From a virus, in the IMG/VR virus record IMGVR_UViG_3300046557_000559, positions 1 to 36,825 of that record: DNA of 36,825 nt, one strand, 5' to 3'. This document shows, piece by piece, positions 29,709-36,825 of the stretch. A model generated the notes under the pieces. The model did no database searches. It was not told the DNA's origin and saw only the letters and a list, made by a program, of their open reading frames with translations. Numbering within the stretch: position 1 is the first letter of the stretch; each line of letters starts with the position of its first letter. Both the position numbers and the translations under genes were made by a program.

Positions 29709-30047
29709 ATGACCGCGCTCGTTACCAACGTCGTCCCGAACGTCGGGGTGGACATCTCCACGCTGCTCGTGGCTCCCACGAACGGCGATACCGCCGCCAC
29801 GGGTCCCGGGATGTTCCTCTTCGTCAAGAACACCAACGCCGCCGCGTGCGTGGTCACGCTCGCCTGCCCGGCCCTCGTCGACGGGCGCCTGACAACGTCG
29901 AGCAGCACCTTCAGCGTGCCCCTGACCAGCGGCCTGGGGATGATCCCGCTGCTGCCGATCTACGCGAGTTCGTCGACCGGTCTGGCGACCATCACCAGTT
30001 ACTCGGTCACCTCCGGCGTCACCGTCGCGGTTGTGAGGGTCCCGTGA
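29709..30047 (+). CDS. Small virion protein
   Basis: 112 residues, ATG with AGAGAGG upstream. Val/Thr/Ser-rich beta pattern (FLFVKNTNAAACVVTLACPA, SSTFSVPLTSGLGMIPLLPI), like head or tail decoration proteins. Coupled to the next gene by GTGA. Confidence 0.6.
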   Translation: MTALVTNVVPNVGVDISTLLVAPTNGDTAATGPGMFLFVKNTNAAACVVTLACPALVDGRLTTSSSTFSVPLTSGLGMIPLLPIYASSSTGLATITSYSVTSGVTVAVVRVP

Positions 30048-30310
30048 CCGTGATCATGCGGCACCCCACGCTGCCGGAAGAGCAGGAGATCGAGGTCGAC
30101 GAGGGAGCCGTTCCGCACCACGCGGGCGCCGGCTGGTTCGCCGTGCCTGACGCCGAGCTCCAGGCCCGGACTGAGGCCACCGCGAAGGCTGCCGCCGAGG
30201 CAGCCACCAGTCAGGAAGAAGCCGCGCCGGTTGCTGCGGACCGGCCTGAGGACAAGCCCGCACCCGCGCGGTCCCGTATGAAGCCCGCTGAGAAGAAGGA
30301 CGAGGAATAG
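30044..30310 (+). CDS. Hypothetical virion-associated protein with acidic/basic tail
   Basis: 88 residues; GTG start overlapping the previous stop. A short beta start, VTVIMRHPTLPEEQEIEVDE, and then an Ala/Glu/Lys-rich tail. Similar in plan to the 26240 gene. Function not known. Confidence 0.55.
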   Translation: MTVIMRHPTLPEEQEIEVDEGAVPHHAGAGWFAVPDAELQARTEATAKAAAEAATSQEEAAPVAADRPEDKPAPARSRMKPAEKKDEE

Positions 30311-30313
30311 GAC

Positions 30314-30793
30314 ATGGTCGCCACCCCGATCACCCCGACAAGCCGGTACATCCCGCCCGGCACGACGAGGTACTACTTCGTCTCCACCATCGCGAACAAG
30401 AACAGCCCGACCCGCTCCGAGCTCAACGCCGGCTCGGACCTGACGGCGGAAATCGCGGCCGTGTCCGGCTTCGCGACGACCTCGGACCAGGCCGACACTC
30501 CGGACCTCGGGTCCCGGTTCACCGGCAAGATCCCGGGCCGGATCACCGCCGACGACTCCAGCATCACGCTGTACCTGTCGTCGACGTCCAACGACGTCCG
30601 CACGCTGCTGCCGCGCGACACGACCGGTTTCGTCTGCATCTTCCCCGAGGGTGACACCGCGGCCCTGAAGTACGACGTCTTCCCGGTCCGGGTCGCCGGT
30701 CAGCCGAAGCAGCGCGACGTGGAGAACCCGTCGCAGATCATGATCCAGTTCACGATCACGTCCATCCCGGTCGAGAACCTGACGGTGCCGTAA
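30314..30793 (+). CDS. Major tail tube protein
   Basis: 159 residues. SRYIPPGTTRYYFVSTIANK, LTAEIAAVSGFATTSDQADT, LPRDTTGFVCIFPEGDTAAL fit small siphovirus tail tube proteins; position before tail completion and chaperone genes agrees. It forms the hollow tube around the tape measure. Ends in a TAATG overlap. Confidence 0.75.
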   Translation: MVATPITPTSRYIPPGTTRYYFVSTIANKNSPTRSELNAGSDLTAEIAAVSGFATTSDQADTPDLGSRFTGKIPGRITADDSSITLYLSSTSNDVRTLLPRDTTGFVCIFPEGDTAALKYDVFPVRVAGQPKQRDVENPSQIMIQFTITSIPVENLTVP

Positions 30794-31284
30794 TGCCCAC
30801 ACCGGACTGGGAGCTGCGCCGCAGCCGTGACCTGTCCCGGCTGTCGCGTGAGCTGCGGCGGATGGACAACAAAGAGGTCACCAAGCGGATGCGCAAGGAG
30901 CTGCGGAAGGCCGCGAAGCCCCTGGTGCCGATCGTGCGGGCGTCGATCCGCAACATCCCCTCCGGGCGCGCGTACGGCGTCGGGGGCCTGCGCAGCAACC
31001 TGTCCAAGGCCACGCGGCTGGAGGTCAAGACGACCGGCCGCAAGGCCCGTGTGTCCATCCGTGTGGACGGCCGCAAGATGCCGTCGCACTTCAAGGCGCT
31101 GCCGCAGTACGTCGAGGGCGCCAAACCGCGCTGGCGGCACCCCATCTTCGGCAACCGCCAGGTGTGGGCTCAGCAGCCCGCGCAGCCGTACTTCTACAAA
31201 GTCGTGGCCCCGGCGGCCGGTCCACGGTCCCGTGTGGCCGTGAACTACGTGCTGGACGGCATCATCCGAGACATCACCCGATGA
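30793..31284 (+). CDS. Tail completion protein (HK97 gp10-like)
   Basis: 163 residues, basic. RRMDNKEVTKRMRKELRKAA then KPLVPIVRASIRNIPSGRAYG and PSHFKALPQYVEGAKPRWRH, the pattern of gp10-type tail terminator proteins. Coupled to the tail tube gene and followed by the tail chaperone genes. Confidence 0.7.
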   Translation: MPTPDWELRRSRDLSRLSRELRRMDNKEVTKRMRKELRKAAKPLVPIVRASIRNIPSGRAYGVGGLRSNLSKATRLEVKTTGRKARVSIRVDGRKMPSHFKALPQYVEGAKPRWRHPIFGNRQVWAQQPAQPYFYKVVAPAAGPRSRVAVNYVLDGIIRDITR

Positions 31285-31296
31285 GGAGCCTCACCC

Positions 31297-31734
31297 ATGT
31301 CCCTGTCCCGTGACGCCATTCTGACCGTCGTCGACGTGCAGATCGAGAAGGTCGTCGTGCCCGAGTGGGGCGGTGACGTCATCCTGCGCGGCCTGACCGG
31401 CGAGGAACGCGACGCCTGGGAGGCGTCCCGCCGTCAGATCCGCGGTGCCGGAACCAAGCACATGGAGATCGTGCCGATCTCCGACAACGCGCGGGCGTCG
31501 CTGCTGGTGAAGTGCATCATCGACGAGGCCGGTGAGCGCCTCTTCGCCGACCGGGATGCGCCCGCGCTCGGCACGAAGAACGGCAAGATCATCGACCGGC
31601 TGTACGACGTCGCCGCGTCCCTGTCGGGGATCACCGGCGACGACGAGGAGGAGATGGCGGGAAACTCCGAAGCGCCGACAGTCACCGGCGCTTCTACTTC
31701 ATCCTCGCCCGAGACATCTTCCACTGCTCCGTAG
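31297..31734 (+). CDS. Tail assembly chaperone, short form (gpG-like)
   Basis: 145 residues, GAGGAGCCTCACCC before the ATG. VVVPEWGGDVILRGLTGEER, DAWEASRRQIRGAG and LLVKCIIDEAGERLFADRDA are the typical actinophage tail chaperone pattern. The 0 frame ends in a Ser/Thr-rich stretch shortly after a slippery site at 31659. It assists tape measure folding and tail assembly. Confidence 0.88.
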   Translation: MSLSRDAILTVVDVQIEKVVVPEWGGDVILRGLTGEERDAWEASRRQIRGAGTKHMEIVPISDNARASLLVKCIIDEAGERLFADRDAPALGTKNGKIIDRLYDVAASLSGITGDDEEEMAGNSEAPTVTGASTSSSPETSSTAP

Positions 31735-31844
31735 CGGAGATGCTCCGCCGGATCAGCTCGCGCGAGCTGACCGAGTGGATGGCGTTCTACCGCGTCGAAG
31801 CCGAAGAACGAGAAGCCGCAGAAGCAAACCAGGAGGACCGCTGA
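31297..31844 (+). CDS. Tail assembly chaperone, -1 frameshift form (gpGT-like)
   Basis: Product of the join 31297-31665 and 31665-31844 (182 residues). After the GGGAAAC slip the frame reads LRSADSHRRFYFILARDIFH then RISSRELTEWMAFYRVEAEE and ends at TGA 31842-31844. The sequence FYFILARDIF...ELTEWMAFYRVE is typical of the T half of G-T proteins, so the shift is well supported. Confidence 0.88.
31659..31665 (+). other. -1 ribosomal frameshift site GGGAAAC
   Basis: Heptamer G GGA AAC lies in the correct register of the 0 frame (codons GCG GGA AAC), equivalent to the lambda G-T slippery site. The -1 frame stays open beyond the 0-frame stop and codes a recognisable T domain. Confidence 0.88.
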
Positions 31845-31865
31845 CCAGCGGTCCTCTTTCGTTTT
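31833..31865 (+). terminator. Intrinsic terminator between tail chaperone and tape measure
   Basis: GAGGACCGCT, loop GACC, AGCGGTCCTC, then TTTCGTTTT: a perfect 10-bp stem with a T tract. The TGA that ends the frameshifted chaperone (31842-31844) is at the top of this stem and loop. Confidence 0.8.
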
Positions 31866-31919
31866 CCAGCCCGTGCACCCGCCGTGCTGTGACCGGCACG
31901 CCACCGAGAGGAGGCCACG

Positions 31920-34900
31920 GTGGGGAAGGCTGTTGTCTACGACCTCATCGCCCGGGACCGCGCGTCTCGGACGATGGATCATGTCGGCCGTCGTGCCGGG
32001 GTGCTTGACCGCGGGCTGCACAAGCTGGGCAAGGCCGCGATGTACGCCGGTGCGGCGGTCGGCGGCGCTCTGGTGGTCGGCATGGCCGAAGGGGTCAAGC
32101 AGGCCAGCGAGTTCCAGGCGTCGATGACGAAGATCTCGACGCAGGCCGGCGGCACCGCCAAGGACGTCAAGGTGCTGTCCAAGGCTGTGCTCGACATGGG
32201 CAAGACGGCGCAGCAGGGCCCGAAAGAGCTTGCTGACAGCCTTTACCACCTCAAGAGCGTCGGCATGGACAACACCAAGGCGATGAAGGCGCTCCGGCAG
32301 GCGAGCGACCTGGCCGCTGTCGGCGGCGCCAACATGGAGGAGACCACCAACGCGTTGGCGGGCGCGTGGCGCACGGGTATCAAGGGTGCCGGTTCGTTCC
32401 ACGAGGCTGTCTCGACGGTCAACGCGATCATCGGCGCGGGCAACATGCGTATGGAGGACTTCAACGCCGCCATCGGCACCGGCATCCTCGCGTCGGCCAA
32501 GACCTTCAACCTGTCGCTGAAGTCCGTTGGTTCCGCTCTCGCGCTGATGACGGATGAGGGCATCCCGGCTGATGCTGCCGCGACCCGGCTGCGCATGAGC
32601 TTCTCGCTGCTGGCCGCCCCGTCGGCGGCGGCGGAGAAGCAGCTCAAGAAGATCGGCCTCTCAGGGCGCGCCCTCGGCGTCGCCATGGATTCGCCGAACG
32701 GTCTGATCATGGCCATCCAGCTGCTGAGCGACCACCTGAAGTCCTCCGGTCTGGATGCGGTGGAGACCTCGCAGTTGCTGTCCCGGGCATTCGGCGGCGG
32801 CCGGTCCAGTTCGGGCATCATGACGCTGCTCAACAACCTCGACGTGCTGAAGCTGAAGCAGAAGCAGGTCAACGACTCCGTCGGCAGGTTCGACGATGCG
32901 GTGAAGGCGCAGCGGAAAACGGCGCAGGCGCAGTGGAAGCTGCTGGTCTCCAACCTCGAAGTGCTCAGCGTCAAGGTCGGCACGACCATCCTGCCGCCGG
33001 TGACCCGCTTCGTGTCCTACCTCAGCAAGACGGCCCTGCCGGCCGTCATCCACTTCGGCGAGGGCCTGGTCGACAAGCTGCTGCCGAAGGGTGCTTTCGA
33101 CTCGGCGGGCAAGACGTTCGAGGACTTCTTCGCCGGGCTGTCGGGGAAGGGGCCGGCCACCATTCCGGCGCCGAAGCTGGGTGTGTCGCAGGGCCAGTCG
33201 CTGGTTCAGCCGGTGTCGCAGGCGCAGAAGTTCGGGAAGACGCTGCACGACGTGGTGGTCAGTCTGGCGAAAGAGTGGGCGCCCCTGGCGAAGACAGCCG
33301 GGGGTATCGCCCTGTCCTTCGCCAGCATCGTCACGCATACGCCGGCCCCGGTCTTCAAGGCGATCGTTGACGTCCTGGTCGGCTACAAGCTGACGAAAAT
33401 GGTGCTGGAGCTCGCGGCGGCATTCCGGACGCTGCGAACTGCCATGGCCACATCGTGGGTTGCGGCGCTGGGCCCGATCGGTCTGACGGTCCTTGCTGTG
33501 ACCGGTCTGACGTACGGGCTCGGCCTGCTGACGGGTGCGTGGTCCGACCTCGGTGGCGCGCTCGACTTCGCGGGGAGGGGTCTGGCCACAATCGGCCAGG
33601 GGCTGGCGTCAGCTGCCGTCGCCGTCTTCGACTTCTGGGTTTCCGTCGGCGACGGCTTGGATCACTTCTTCGACCGGAAGAACGGCACCTTGGCCAACGC
33701 GATCTCAGGCGCGAACTCGTGGCTGTACGGCGTCGGCCAGGACATCGTCCGAGGCCTGTGGTCCGGCGTGACGTCCATGTGGGACGGGCTGGGCCGTCAG
33801 TTCTCCGGGATCAAGGACGCCGTGGTGGGCTGGCTGGAGCACTCCTTCGGCATTGCCTCTCCGGCCAGGGTGATGATGCCGATCGGCGCGAACATCATCC
33901 GTGGGCTGCTGTCGGGTGCGCTGGGTGTCGCCGTGGGCATCGGCGGCTGGCTCCTGGCGCACGTGAAGAACCCCTTCACCGGGGCGTTCCGCCGCGCCGG
34001 GGGCTGGCTTCCTGGTGCTGGCGGGCGCATCGTCTCCGGTCTGCTGTCTGGTGCGGGGTCCGCTGCCAGTGGCATCGCTGGATGGCTGTCCAGCCACGTG
34101 AAGACTCCGGTGACCGGGTTCTTCAGCCGGTCGGGCGGCTGGCTCTCCAGCAAGGGCGCGGCCGTGATCAATGGCCTGTTCTCGGGCATGAAGGGCCCGT
34201 ACGAGGACCTCAAGAAGTGGGTGTCGGGGATCGCGGGCTGGATCAAGGCACACAAGGGCCCCATCTCCCTGGACCGGCGCCTGCTGCACCCCGCAGGCGT
34301 GGCCCTGATGTCCGGCCTGCTCCAGGGTCTGAAGTTCGGGTTCGGGCCGGTCGGGGACTTCGTGTACAAGGCCGGCGGCAGTGTCGCGGACACCGTCAAG
34401 GGCGTTTTCGGCAAGCTGTCTGGTGGCACGTCGGGCGCGAACGAGCGCCTGGGCAAGCTGATGATGCAGGCGAAGGGCTGGTCTGCGGACCAGTGGCCGG
34501 CGCTGCGGGCACTGTGGATGGGCGAGTCCGGCTGGCGTGCTGACGCCCTCAACAAGTCCTCCGGGGCGTACGGCATTCCGCAGGCGCTGCCCGCGAGCAA
34601 GATGGCGTCCGCCGGTAAGGACTGGAAGAGCAGCGCGGCTACGCAGATCAAGTGGGGTCTGGGCTACATCCAGGGCCGGTACGGGTCTCCGGGTGCGGCG
34701 TACAACGCGTGGCTGGGCCGCTCCCCGCACTGGTACGCCAAGGGCACGGGCGGCGCGGCGCCGGGTCTGGCCTGGGTCGGCGAGAAGGGGCCCGAGCTGG
34801 TCAACTTCCGTGGCGGCGAGACGGTGTGGAGCAACACCGACTCCCGGGCCCTGGCGAAGGCCAACGGCATCAAGCTGCCTGGCTACGCCTCCGGGACCAT

Positions 34901-36074
34901 CCTCAACGCCGCCGACCGGGTGCGGCGTGACCGTCAGCGCGTCGAGGACGCCAAGGACAATGTGGCGCGCGCCAAGCGCCGGCACAAGGGCGTTGCGGCG
35001 GCGGAGAAGCAGCTCAAGGCGGCGGAGAAGGCACTCCAGACAGCTGAGATCTCGCTGAAGAACGCGAAGCGCTCTGCCAAGACCTCGATCGCCAACACGA
35101 TCGCCACCGGGCTCCTGAAGACCTTGGAGAAGGGCACGGCATCCGCGATCGCGTCGGCGGTCAAGAGCCTCACCACGAAGCTGCTGAACGCGGGCTACGA
35201 CAAGCTGGCCAAGTCCATTTTGAAGACCGGCGACAAGCTGGAGAAGCTCGCCAACAAGCGCGACAAGATTCAGCAGCAGATCGCCGCAGCGAACCAGTAC
35301 GCGGCCGACCAGACGTCGAACATCAACAGTTTCCTCAGCGTCTCCGGCACGTCGGCGACATCGGTCTCCGGCCTGATCTCGCAGATGAAGGGCCAGCAGA
35401 AGACCGCAGGCGATTTCGACAAGCTGGTGACCTCGCTACGCAACCGTGGCGCGTCCAAGGGGCTCCTGGCGCAGCTCGCTGAGGCCGGGCCGGGCAGCCA
35501 GCTCGCGACGATCCTCGGCAATCGCAACGTCACCACGGCGGACATCTCGCATCTGAACTCCCTGGTGAAGTCCGGCAGCCAGCTCGCGACGTCCTTCGGT
35601 AAATCCATGGCCGACCTCATGTACGACTCGGGCAAGCATGCCGGAGAGGGCTTCCTGGCTGGGTTGAAGGCGCAGGAGAAGGATCTCCAGTCGGAGATGG
35701 ACAAGCTCGCCAAGGGCCTGGTCAAGGCGATTAAGAAGGCGCTGAAGATCAAATCGCCGTCGGCGGTCATGCGCGACGAGGTCGGCTGGCAGGTCGGCGC
35801 CGGGATGGTGGCCGGCATGGATGCCCACCGCCCGCATATCGCCGCCGCGGCCCGCCGCATGGCCGATACCGCCCGCACGGCAAAGATCCAGGCCGCCACT
35901 GCTGTCGGCTCGGTCTCTGGCTCGGGTACGGCATCGGCGCAGATGCCCAAGGTTGAGGTCCACGTCCATGTCGACGACCCGACGCTGCGGGACCTGATCC
36001 GCGTCGAGGTCAAGCCGCTGATCCGCGCCTCGGAACAGAAGCAGGCGCACGAGGCGAAGGTAGGCCGCCGGTGA
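31920..36074 (+). CDS. Tape measure protein with transglycosylase-like domain
   Basis: 1384 residues, the longest gene, with GAGAGGAGGCCACG before GTG 31920. Residues 1-350 are the TP901-type N-terminal domain (SEFQASMTKISTQAGGTAKD, LADSLYHLKSVGMDNTKAMK). Hydrophobic segments lie near 495-545. About 650-830 hold four Gly/Trp-rich repeats (SGLLSGA...GWL). Residues about 840-935 are an SLT/lysozyme-like domain with WMGESGWRADALNKSSGAYG and its catalytic-type Glu. Coiled coil near 997-1055 (VEDAKDNVARAKRRHKGVAA). Sets tail length and could open the cell wall on injection. Confidence 0.93.
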   Translation: MGKAVVYDLIARDRASRTMDHVGRRAGVLDRGLHKLGKAAMYAGAAVGGALVVGMAEGVKQASEFQASMTKISTQAGGTAKDVKVLSKAVLDMGKTAQQGPKELADSLYHLKSVGMDNTKAMKALRQASDLAAVGGANMEETTNALAGAWRTGIKGAGSFHEAVSTVNAIIGAGNMRMEDFNAAIGTGILASAKTFNLSLKSVGSALALMTDEGIPADAAATRLRMSFSLLAAPSAAAEKQLKKIGLSGRALGVAMDSPNGLIMAIQLLSDHLKSSGLDAVETSQLLSRAFGGGRSSSGIMTLLNNLDVLKLKQKQVNDSVGRFDDAVKAQRKTAQAQWKLLVSNLEVLSVKVGTTILPPVTRFVSYLSKTALPAVIHFGEGLVDKLLPKGAFDSAGKTFEDFFAGLSGKGPATIPAPKLGVSQGQSLVQPVSQAQKFGKTLHDVVVSLAKEWAPLAKTAGGIALSFASIVTHTPAPVFKAIVDVLVGYKLTKMVLELAAAFRTLRTAMATSWVAALGPIGLTVLAVTGLTYGLGLLTGAWSDLGGALDFAGRGLATIGQGLASAAVAVFDFWVSVGDGLDHFFDRKNGTLANAISGANSWLYGVGQDIVRGLWSGVTSMWDGLGRQFSGIKDAVVGWLEHSFGIASPARVMMPIGANIIRGLLSGALGVAVGIGGWLLAHVKNPFTGAFRRAGGWLPGAGGRIVSGLLSGAGSAASGIAGWLSSHVKTPVTGFFSRSGGWLSSKGAAVINGLFSGMKGPYEDLKKWVSGIAGWIKAHKGPISLDRRLLHPAGVALMSGLLQGLKFGFGPVGDFVYKAGGSVADTVKGVFGKLSGGTSGANERLGKLMMQAKGWSADQWPALRALWMGESGWRADALNKSSGAYGIPQALPASKMASAGKDWKSSAATQIKWGLGYIQGRYGSPGAAYNAWLGRSPHWYAKGTGGAAPGLAWVGEKGPELVNFRGGETVWSNTDSRALAKANGIKLPGYASGTILNAADRVRRDRQRVEDAKDNVARAKRRHKGVAAAEKQLKAAEKALQTAEISLKNAKRSAKTSIANTIATGLLKTLEKGTASAIASAVKSLTTKLLNAGYDKLAKSILKTGDKLEKLANKRDKIQQQIAAANQYAADQTSNINSFLSVSGTSATSVSGLISQMKGQQKTAGDFDKLVTSLRNRGASKGLLAQLAEAGPGSQLATILGNRNVTTADISHLNSLVKSGSQLATSFGKSMADLMYDSGKHAGEGFLAGLKAQEKDLQSEMDKLAKGLVKAIKKALKIKSPSAVMRDEVGWQVGAGMVAGMDAHRPHIAAAARRMADTARTAKIQAATAVGSVSGSGTASAQMPKVEVHVHVDDPTLRDLIRVEVKPLIRASEQKQAHEAKVGRR

Positions 36075-36825
36075 CGATCACTTACGGTACGGCCGGGGCG
36101 CAGTCGACGCACACGGACACCATCACGCTCGCCGCGCCCGGCGGTACGGCCGGGCAGCTTGCCGTGCTCCAGGTCGTCTCCGGCCACACCAACGACTCGA
36201 TCCCGGCAACACCGTCAGGCTGGACACTGGCCAGCTCCGTCTCGGGCGGCGGCGGCACCTTCGGCGCGTCGGCCGGCCCGCGCCGACTGACCTTTTTCGT
36301 ACGCGTACTCCTCGGCTCCGACGCCGCGCCGACCACCAACATCCCCAGCGGCACCAGCGGATCGGCCATCACCGGCCGGATCTTCCTGCTCTCGCGGTCC
36401 GCCGGCACCGGCTGGCGGTGGGGATCCGCGTTCGGCGACGACCAGGTGTCCGGCACCTCCTTCTCGGCCGCGGCGACGTCCAGCCTGACGTTCGCCGCCG
36501 GGGACTTCCTGATGCTCGGGTACGGCGTGGCGAGCAGCACCGACAGCTACTCCGCTGAGGCCGTCACGGCGACCGGCATCACGTTCGGCACGGTCACCGA
36601 GCGGGCCGACAACGCGGTCGCCACCGGCAACGGCCTGACCGTGGCGACGGCCACCTGCACCGTGTCGTCCGGATCGGGCACACAGGCCCCGACGGTCACG
36701 GCGACCCTGGGCAGCGCTTCAACCGGCGTCGCCGGCGTGCTCCGGGTCCGTGAGGCATCAGCAGCGATCACCGCGACCGCCCAGACCGTGTCACCGCCCC
36801 GGGTCCTGGCCAGCGTCACCGGGAT
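36071..36825 (+). CDS. Tail protein, 3' truncated by window edge
   Basis: At least 251 residues, GTG start overlapping the tape measure stop (GTGA), open to the end of the window. Ser/Thr/Gly/Ala-rich with beta-strand pattern (GQLAVLQVVSGHTNDSIPAT, GDFLMLGYGVASSTDSYSAE). Position right after the tape measure suggests a distal tail or tip protein, but sequence alone does not show the family. Confidence 0.7.
   Translation, partial: MTITYGTAGAQSTHTDTITLAAPGGTAGQLAVLQVVSGHTNDSIPATPSGWTLASSVSGGGGTFGASAGPRRLTFFVRVLLGSDAAPTTNIPSGTSGSAITGRIFLLSRSAGTGWRWGSAFGDDQVSGTSFSAAATSSLTFAAGDFLMLGYGVASSTDSYSAEAVTATGITFGTVTERADNAVATGNGLTVATATCTVSSGSGTQAPTVTATLGSASTGVAGVLRVREASAAITATAQTVSPPRVLASVTG

Noticed and set aside
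31532-32008. Plus-strand +1 frame across the chaperone end
   Set aside because: Arg/Pro/Ser-rich; the -1 frame, not this one, carries the known T-domain sequence.

Overview
The window looks like the interior of a Streptomyces-type siphovirus or prophage. The DNA is very GC-rich, genes start with ATG, GTG and occasionally TTG, and most neighbours overlap by 4 bases (ATGA/GTGA). There are WhiB-type regulators, and from about 19 kb a standard HK97-fold packaging, head and tail gene order. No integrase, lysis gene, rRNA or tRNA was seen. Function calls rest on reading motifs, not on database searches.

Region 1 (1-3.2 kb) starts inside a WhiB-like gene. A second WhiB-like gene, small Cys/His-rich proteins, a BRO-N antirepressor-like protein and a small helix-turn-helix (HTH) protein follow. 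Region 2 (3.2-6.3 kb) is the replication module: a divergent small regulator, a winged-helix initiator whose own coding sequence carries a 27-bp dyad/iteron array (probable origin), a DnaC-like ATPase, an HNH protein and an HTH protein. Region 3 (6.3-14.1 kb) is a chain of small translationally coupled accessory genes. It includes a LuxR-type HTH fused in frame to a MazG-like domain, a lipoprotein, a 26-residue zinc-knuckle peptide overlapping an aminoglycoside-phosphotransferase-like gene, and a divergent two-gene regulator unit facing a symmetric operator.

Region 4 (14.2-17.4 kb) is an operon of membrane proteins resembling the Spd (intramycelial spread) genes of Streptomyces conjugative plasmids. 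Two of them join membrane helices to a C-terminal DNA-binding domain. No TraB/FtsK translocase is visible. Region 5 (17.4-19.5 kb) holds small regulators, an HNH endonuclease and a repeat-containing gap just before the terminase.

Region 6 (19.5-36.8 kb) is the late operon: small and large terminase, portal, protease, capsid, an inserted endonuclease-VII-type HNH gene flanked by strong hairpins, head decoration/fibre-like proteins, an SGNH-hydrolase protein, connectors, a minus-strand membrane gene, tail tube, tail-assembly chaperones with a GGGAAAC -1 frameshift site, an intrinsic terminator, a 1384-residue tape measure with a transglycosylase-like domain, and a partial tail gene at the right edge.

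The early genes would regulate and replicate the element and the late genes build the particle. The plasmid-like region suggests an element combining phage and Streptomyces plasmid/AICE traits. The early-to-late order running unbroken into the terminase fits a prophage or a circularised genome.
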